Source: Blumeriella jaapii | Taxonomy: Eukaryota; Ascomycota; Leotiomycetes; Helotiales; Drepanopezizaceae | Length of the DNA stretch: 64,000 nt | Assembly (NCBI GenBank): GCA_009599575.1 | Contig: VWND01000010.1 | Span: 764,501-828,500 of the forward strand | Direction of reading: 5' to 3' | Part shown: positions 57,758-64,000 of the stretch, piece by piece | How positions within the stretch are numbered: position 1 is the first letter of the stretch | Layout: each line of letters opens with the position of its first letter | Program-made: the position numbers and the translations under genes | The notes under the pieces: model-generated | Told to the model about the DNA's origin: nothing | Seen by the model: the letters and a program-made list of their open reading frames with translations, nothing else | Database searches by the model: none

Positions 57758-58478
57758 CATGTTTGCGCTCAGAAATATGGGCAACTGCTTATGCCTCTGG
57801 AATAGGAAAGAAGCAATATTGGTCCGTGAGACCTTTTTTGGAGCTCAGTTTGGCATGGAGTACCCCAGGAATAGATTGGAAATCTGTATAATCTGTACAA
57901 TGGTATGCATGAGGATCTGGAGGCGTTGGATCTTTTTGCACACGGGCGACTTTCGAGACTACAGGGCGCGCGTTGCGAGGTGATGATCTACCGAAGCAAA
58001 ACGATGTCCCTTTTGATCTCAAAACCCAATCTAGCGTAAGCTCGGCAACCTCTCGCTGGAAAGTATTGGCGAACGGTGGGCGCCTTCAAGTTATACTACC
58101 TAATGTTCGACGACGTTGGTCCTCGACTAATGCTAAATATCGTTTCTCCATCTCATCGGACGCCTGCTTGTGCCTGTTGCTGACTACTTTTCCTGCAGCA
58201 AAGTCCTCAAGCGTTCTTTCCCCTCAAGTTCGATAGGCCGGCTGATGCAATTCCCAAGTGGCCTCGCTGCAGTCACCATCAGCAGTGGAGTTCTTCGGCA
58301 TTTTCATCATCAACGCAACCTATATCCTATCATCCCCAACGCACCACTTCCAGGCTGCCAAATCCACCTTGGTTAAATGTCTGTCTTTACTATTGGAGTC
58401 ATTTCGAACCGACCACGCAGCTGACTCTCACTTCATATACATACCTAGCGACCCAGGTCTAGCTAGGCTTACTCAGAG
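57758..58478. other. Intergenic region, 0.7 kb
   Basis: Between two plus-strand genes. Short ORFs on either strand have no domain. No repeat or structured element was noticed. Confidence 0.4.
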
Positions 58479-59910
58479 ATGGACTCGGCTAGTAAACGAC
58501 TGCAGCGCCAGGCGATGCAGGCCAGTCTTCTTCAAATTGGTCTCCCAATGTTCGCGTCCACCGGGCAGTCTCGGAACTCGGCCGACATGCCTGTTGAAGG
58601 GCAAGGCCAGGACTTCGACTTTGGAGAGAAGGAGACTGGTCAATTCCGCTCCCGGCGTAGTGTTCGGTTTGACGATACCATCTATACGCCCTCGCAATCG
58701 AGACGTCTTCTGGCCGCCGGGGCAGATGGATCAAGCGACACCAGAGCTCCCTCGCCCAGGGCTTCTACTCCAGAGCCGAGTCCGAGTCCGAGTAGCCTCA
58801 CTCCGGACGACCGCATGCCAATGCCACGCATCAGTCATGGTCTACTGGATGCGGTGTCTCCGGGTTCAATGAGAAGAAAGAAGGACCACATCCGTTTCCA
58901 GGAAACACACCCCTTCGTAATAGGAACGGTCAGGCACAAGCAGCCAGGTATGTGTGGCTTCTCGAAGAAAAAGTCCATCGCCCACGCTCTTACAGGAGTC
59001 GGCAGCCTGTTCATGACTGGCATGTTTACATCCCACGAAATTTATGAATCTACGACTGACTGCAAATTGCCGGGGCACAGGGGAAGTGCACCGCAAAAAA
59101 TATACACAATACGTTTACTCAGTGACCAACACTGACTTTCGAATTACCCACCATTTCCTCTGCGAAACGTCGGATCTCGAGAGACCGGTTTACTACTACC
59201 ATGATGTTGGTGGATACACCCGTTTGGACCCCGACCACAGATTTACGCTGCATCTGGGCAATCATTCTGGGGCTCCGATACTGGGAGGGATGTGGCATGG
59301 TAGCGCTGGGATGTATTTTGCCGTTGGCAATCCTTTCATGGACCTCGGTGATATGTACGACGAGAGTGTGAAAACGATCGAACGGCAGTATTGCGAGTAC
59401 CTGAAGCCGATCTCCTCAGCTCCAACTCGATGGCACATGGATTTCACGTTCGGTGGCGGGGCTGACGAGGGGCCATTGAAGAGCTACAGATGGCAGGTGG
59501 CACATTTGTCCGAGGCGATTGTCCACCTCCGCCACGGCAAGCTGGAACTGCGAGAAAGAGATGGCCATGAGACCGTCGACGCTAAGGGGAAGAAGAAAGA
59601 CAAGTCTAAGCTGCTGGCCGCTTGTCGAAATGTCGACGAACTCGGCACCAATCTGTGGGTGAGAGATCCCCCGGGCGAGATGGGAAGCGAGCTTGCAAGG
59701 CTGAAATGGAAGAGTTGGGTTCTCTTGACTTGGGGTGCCATGCGAGATCGAATGCGCGGCCCACACAACACCGGCTCTCCTCACCATGATGTGGGTTACA
59801 CCAAGAGCACGCGGACTGTGCAGACGTCCGGTGGTCTCCTCCGTAGCTGTATCACTCCCGCAACATCCGAGGAGATTCGGGAGCGAAGCTTGCACGGGGA
59901 TGAGTACTGA
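58479..59910 (+). CDS. Unrecognised protein, two exons
   Basis: Exons 58479-58947 and 59081-59910, joined across a 133-nt intron (donor CAG|GTATGT, branch CTGACTG, acceptor GCACAG), give 432 residues. Without splicing, the first frame ends at 59135 and the second lacks a good start. The N-terminal half (1-about 140) is disordered, with a RSRRSVRFDD patch and a PSPRASTPEPSPSPSS run. The C-terminal half is folded-looking: YTQYVYSVTNTDFRITHHFL, VGGYTRLDPDHRFTLHLGN and MDFTFGGG, with a K-rich insert (KGKKKDKSK). No membrane segment in the spliced form. I cannot place it in a known family. Codon use and splice phase support a real gene; the start codon is the first in frame. Confidence 0.65.
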
Positions 59911-61189
59911 AGCGATGATGCTCTTCTCTGTCTTGATAAACGGGGGCTTGGATGCTGACCATCTTTGCTGCTGTACTGCCTGATCTGGTATGTGATGGGG
60001 AGTCAATAGCCAATATTCAGAAAAGACCGAAGACCGACGGGCATTTAGTTCACCATGACTCGTGCCCACTTTCCCGTGCCATCCCAGTCCTTCGAAAGGG
60101 CCGATACTTGAGGTAAGTGGATTCAGGATCATGCAATATTGTCACATGGTGCTTTGTCTCTATGTTTCTTTGTACTTGTACTCCACGGCCTACAGTACAT
60201 ACAGTCTTTCTCTTTCTCTCTGTTGATCTCTCGGACCCTTTTCCAGAATCGTCTCACTGCCATGACCCAGTTCTTGAAATTCTTACCCTGCGAATCATAG
60301 TGGGTTCGGGCTTGGCGGGCCGACGCGCCCAAAAGCGCTATAAGATGTCAAGATGTCAAGATGTCAAGATGTCAAAGACAGGTGCCACTGGGTCGGGAAG
60401 GACGCCGAGAGCTTGGCGTTGGGGCCGAAAAACTCGACATGAAAAATTTGTAGAGCCGAACTTTTGGCGGAGTGAAAAATGAATGAAATTCTGAAAAACT
60501 AAAGGTCGAATCAGTTAAGAGAATATGATATCCTCTGGGCGTTTTTCAAATTTTTCAAGAATTGAAAAATAGTGGTGATAATGGTTGTACAGCTTCAAAA
60601 GAACAAACAAAGTGGCTACACAACCAAAAATGGCATTATGACCCGAAACCTAGAATTCCGATCCAGTGCCTCGGAGGCGGCATTAGTGCCAGTGCTTGGG
60701 CTACCGAAATTCGCCGTATTCCACAAGCAAATCGCCGGTCCGAGCATTTGTGTCAATGCTCGAACCTTGATCCCGCGCTCTTTGGACACGCTGTTCCGAT
60801 TGACGCAATTCCGATGTACGTCATTCGGGGTTTATTGCATCCCGAACTGCGTGTTGGATTTGCACAATTGGCGGATGCGCCGACGGTGTGGAAAGCAAAG
60901 CTCTTACAGCTGATTTTATTTGCTCGAGTGCCATCGGTGCTCGAGTTGCTGCTGCGAATAGCGCTTTCGCCATGTATTCCAAGATCTGCCTTAAACGTAT
61001 TTCGGATGTAATCGGTCGGAAAGGAAAGGGTTGTTTTTGAGGTCGAAAAGAGGATCGCTTTGGTGGCGCAAAGCAGAGCGATCTGCTTGTTCGTACATTA
61101 GTCTAGCTGACGAGCAAATTGAAGATTGTCCAAAATAAGTGATTGCGGTCTGTCTGCGCAAGCGAATAATCGAAAGTCCACTTAACTTA
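59911..61189. other. Intergenic region with a small tandem repeat
   Basis: Contains AAGATGTC x4 (60342-60373) and a TACAGTACATACAGT motif near 60190. From about 60,480 the DNA becomes lower in GC. A 149-codon plus ORF (60562-61011) overlaps other frames and has no domain, so it is not called. Confidence 0.4.
60342..60373. repeat. 8-bp tandem repeat AAGATGTC x4
   Basis: Four perfect adjacent units, then a partial AAG. Intergenic, about 430 bp after the unknown two-exon gene. Confidence 0.95.
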
Positions 61190-61440
61190 ACGAGTTTCAA
61201 GCTTTCCACACACACAAGAGTCGAAATATGTAGTCGCGAAATTGGTAAACAAATAAGTGTTTCGTTGTGCAAGCTGCCGAGCTGTATTTCCTACACGCAA
61301 AAAAGAAGTCGAGAACAATAGTCGTGAGATTGCGGAACCAGAGCTGTGTTATTGAACCAGCTGTCGAGCTGTGTTTCCTACATACAAAAGAGTCGAAAAC
61401 CGCGGTCGCGAGATTGCTAAACATAAGTTGTATTGTATTT
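61190..61440. repeat. Degenerate tandem repeat, about 87-bp unit, three copies
   Basis: GCTG[CT]CGAGCTGT occurs at 61273 and 61360, and the motif GAGTCGA..GTCGCGA-A-TTG recurs in three successive units (about 61218, 61306 and 61390). Units differ by scattered substitutions and small gaps. On the minus strand the open frame 61197-61424 is just a translation of the repeat. Confidence 0.75.
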
Positions 61441-61557
61441 GTGACGGTTGGGTTTTTCTGTTCGCGTATCTATGTCACCTGATCCTCGCTTACGCGCATG
61501 CATCACGGACATAGCCTCGCATGGTCTCCTGGTGGGTCTTCTTATCAACTGCGGAGA

Positions 61558-61672
61558 TGTTGATTCTAAATGATTTTCTATCGTACAGTACAGAACCGAA
61601 GTCCTGGCTCCTTTCAGGCTATGGGACCCTAGTTGACTGATCTTAGCCTTCGTCTGGTTCGACTGTCACAAT
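61558..61672. repeat. Dispersed direct repeat, first copy
   Basis: Matches 62328-62451 in direct orientation. Both start GTTGATTCTAAATGAT and end with TTGA[CT]TGATCTTAGCCTTCG; the middle is diverged. The two copies lie about 770 bp apart. Confidence 0.75.
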
Positions 61673-61689
61673 CTTGCTGGTCCAGCCAA

Positions 61690-61990
61690 CGAGTCGAATC
61701 TCTTATGCGCAAAAAAATCGTAGGTTGAAGTCGTAAAATCGTTGTTGTACAATTGGATCGGAGGAGTTGTTGTATTCGAGGCTGCGATGTGTTACAGCTA
61801 CACACAGGAAACGAGCGAAGCCAAACTTTGGATTCTGTACAACTGTATAAATAACGTTAAACGTCGGTTCAAATACACACAATTTGTACTCGAAGCTGCG
61901 AGATATACAATGCGCAATAGGAATGAGCGAAACTAAACTTCGAGTTCTGTACACACAGTTGTATAATTGGCGTATAGTTATCGTACAAAT
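61690..61990. repeat. Degenerate tandem repeat, about 120-bp unit
   Basis: Two to three diverged units. Recurrent pieces are GAGGCTGCGA/GAAGCTGCGA, then GA[AG]CGA-G-AA-C-AAACTT, then TTCTGTACA-CAGTTGTATAA. Intergenic, between the two copies of the dispersed repeat. Confidence 0.55.
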
Positions 61991-62327
61991 GCGTGTCTTA
62001 GGGCCTCGAGCGTGCTAAATGCTGAAAACAGGCGTCGCTGCTGGAAAGCAAATCAAGGCGTCAGAGCCTTGTTAATCTATATCAACGACAATACCATTGA
62101 CATTAATCAGTATTAGCATCTGTACCAGTGGATGTCCCAAAAAATGGATTCGAATCCTCGGATTGCTTTTGCTTCTTTTTCTGATTTCTATACATCTTCT
62201 GCTGAAAACTGAAAGTCCTGAAGGCTGTAGCTACAATGGTTGGCGTAGCCGAGCCGGCGACATCCGGTCACCGGGAAGTACCCAATCGCTGCTTTGTTGT
62301 TCCTACACAACCTCTACCTTCTGTATT

Positions 62328-62451
62328 TGTTGATTCTAAATGATGTTCTATTTGTGCCAATCCAAAATACTAGCTTGTTTCGTGCTATGTGACCTTTAGC
62401 GACCCAGTTGATTGATCTTAGCCTTCGCCTGGTTACATAGATCGTCACAGT
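62328..62451. repeat. Dispersed direct repeat, second copy
   Basis: Partner of 61558-61672. It shares the GTTGATTCTAAATGAT start and the TTGATTGATCTTAGCCTTCG end. Nothing suggests coding. Confidence 0.75.
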
Positions 62452-63307
62452 AACCTTCGATCATTCCAAAATTACAAAGTATGTACGGATCACAAAAGGT
62501 TCAAGAACAACCTCGATGAAGAAACAGCTTTTTTAATGGGTATATCCTGACATGCCCTCATTAGGTAAACCGTACTATTCTCCTTTACTTGTAAAACAAA
62601 AGGAGGCTCGGATCGCGGGTAAGGAAAATCTCTTCAAAGTCGCCACGTGTTGATTGCTTAATTTTGGCTTTTCAGATTTACTCCAATTTGAATTGCCTTT
62701 TTCTGCGGCGAAAAGGAAAATTAATTACACTGTGTATGTTCGGAAAAGCTGAAGGTTCGTACGAGGCACCACGTACAGGCATTGGGTCCAGCCCGCGAGG
62801 TCGTCGTCTATACCAAAGGTAGTAGTAGTAAAATCATCTGTGCCAAGAAGAATACGTCTTGTTTGTAAAACGAATCGTTGAAAGAGAAAGGGGTGAGCAT
62901 CTCCGACTAGTTCAAAGAGATGACCAACGTTCAGAAGATAAATCAACGATTCGCGCCCGCTATTGGAGAGGTAATTCGTCGCGAGGCATTGAAAAAAATA
63001 CAGGTTTAACAAGCGGCCAGAACGCGTGGCCAGAGTAAGTACATCTTGGCTGCCAGGGGGGGAACGCAATGACTTTGGCACCCTACTGTACAGTACTCCG
63101 TACAGTATGTACTGTACTGTACGTAGGTTAACAAAGTCTTATTCATAAAGGGCTCCCGTGCCGACTTGGATGCAGCTTGCGTTCATATGTGGAGTGTTTG
63201 TCCTGCCACCATCTCGAGGTGTCATCCCAAGTTGTTTACATCAACGCACGCTCAACCTCAGGCCGGAGTCGTTTATCAATTGAACGTACGGATTCTTGAG
63301 CCACAAC
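62452..63307. other. Intergenic region upstream of the MFS transporter
   Basis: Contains a dense palindromic cluster of TACTGTACAGTAC-type motifs (63084-63127), about 185 bp upstream of the transporter start. A minus-strand 118-codon ORF (62725-63081) has no recognised domain and is not called. Confidence 0.45.
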
Positions 63308-64000
63308 ATGATATCCCACAACACCAGCGACGAAGAAGAGGTGGTCGGCACCTCTCCCGTCTCAAGCCCGGTGAATGAGAAGGCGAATGTTTTTCGCGAA
63401 GATGAGGCCCATGTCGCGGCGGAAAGAGGCCATGTGGTGACGGATCAGTAAGTCTAGCTTCCTACCTACCTATCTTGTATACAACAGGTACCCAAGAACC
63501 AAAGCACTGTTGACAAAACGAATCTGCAGACACGGCCATTCGCTCGTCACCTTTGATCCCAAGGCCGAAGCCCGACTGCGCAGGAAGATTGATTTCATGA
63601 TCATCCCGACGGTCGCGCTGCTCTATCTGTTTTGTTTTATAGACCGCGCCAACATCGGTAGGCTCCAAGTCTTCCCCCTCCCAATGCGGCAGTGTCTCAC
63701 AAGGCCAAAGGCAATGCCAGACTCGCTGGCCTCGAGCGCGACCTCGATCTCCGGGGCTACGACTACAATGCCGTGCTGTCGGTCTTCTACATCTCGTATA
63801 TCATCTTTGAGATCCCGTCCAACCTGACGTGCAAGTGGATCGGCCCCGGCTGGTTCATCCCCGTCATCACTCTGCTGTTTGGGATTTGCTCGATTTGCAC
63901 CGCTTTCGTCCACACCTTCAGCCAGATATGCGCGGTGAGATTCCTGCTTGGAATCTTCGAGGCCGGCATGATGCCGGGTATTGCGTATTACATGTCGCGG
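63308..64000 (+). CDS. MFS transporter, allantoate permease (ACS/Dal5) family, 5' part
   Basis: Proton symporter for organic anions or small nitrogen compounds such as allantoate, nicotinate or pantothenate. Exons so far: 63308-63447, 63530-63657 and 63711-64000 (continues off the window); introns are 82 and 53 nt, phases consistent. The acidic cytosolic N-terminus (about 1-65) has the typical EARLRRKIDFMIIP lead into TM1, then FCFIDRANIGNARLAGLERD, the hallmark TM1-loop of this family. After that come YNAVLSVFYISYIIFEIPSN (TM2), TLLFGICSICTAFV and RFLLGIFEAGMMPG, the MFS TM4 motif. Start chosen as the first ATG upstream of the open exon. Substrate unknown. Confidence 0.88.

Noticed and set aside
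60562..61011. 149-codon plus ORF
   Set aside because: Overlaps another similar-length ORF in a different frame; no domain and lies in low-GC repeat-rich spacer.
62725..63081. 118-codon minus ORF
   Set aside because: Readable as protein-like, but no recognised domain, no introns and no neighbouring exon; could be a fragment, not enough to call.
1..64000. CRISPR arrays, bacterial-type operons or prokaryotic defence systems
   Set aside because: The DNA is fungal; tandem repeats found have no spacer structure of the CRISPR type.
24000..64000. Secondary-metabolite gene cluster
   Set aside because: No polyketide synthase, NRPS or terpene synthase backbone gene; the oxygenase fusion is an oxylipin enzyme that does not need a cluster.

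Overview
The window is nuclear DNA of a filamentous ascomycete (Pezizomycotina). Genes carry short introns (about 47-125 nt, plus one of 307 nt) with GT..AG ends and CTRAY-like branch sites. There is a fungal GH7 cellobiohydrolase with a CBM1 and a fungal dioxygenase-P450 fusion, and the retroelements show heavy C-to-T and G-to-A decay that spares CpG, the signature of repeat-induced point mutation (RIP). I cannot name the species. All exon models were built by hand from splice signals, reading-frame continuity and family motifs.

Region 1, positions 1 to about 23,600: an AT-rich, gene-free block of decayed LTR retrotransposons. Three copies of one Ty3/Gypsy element (Gypsy-A) are present: a 3' part (1-4009), a short 3' fragment (4275-5726) and a full-length copy (7673-21045). 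The full copy sits inside a minus-strand Ty1/Copia element (5727-7672 plus 21046-about 23596), and is itself interrupted by a second Gypsy element (Gypsy-B, 10751-16747, minus strand). Both insertions have exact 5-bp target-site duplications (AATTT and TTAAT), so the order Copia, then Gypsy-A, then Gypsy-B can be read directly.

Region 2, about 23.6-45.4 kb: a G-rich minisatellite and a four-unit tandem repeat, then a class I alpha-1,2-mannosidase (GH47, minus), a GH7 cellobiohydrolase with CBM1 (plus), a secreted M28 aminopeptidase (minus), a psi-producing oxygenase/linoleate diol synthase type fusion (minus), succinate dehydrogenase cytochrome b subunit SDHC (minus), and an amino-acid/choline-type permease carrying a frameshift and a nonsense codon (plus, probable pseudogene).

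Region 3, about 45.4-64 kb: a 4.4-kb gene-poor stretch with a 17-bp-arm hairpin, an intron-containing tRNA that I read as tRNA-His(GTG), an intact eight-exon YAT-family amino-acid permease (minus), the cytosolic Fe-S assembly ATPase CFD1/NUBP2 (minus), a large disordered protein rich in DPW/SPW motifs (plus), an unrecognised two-exon gene (plus), a repeat-rich spacer, and the 5' part of an allantoate-permease-type MFS transporter running off the right edge.

The genes are not an obvious pathway cluster. Secreted biomass and peptide degradation (GH7, M28), protein N-glycan trimming (GH47) and nutrient uptake (three transporters) are interspersed with housekeeping genes (SDHC, CFD1, tRNA). No biosynthetic cluster or defence system was recognised.
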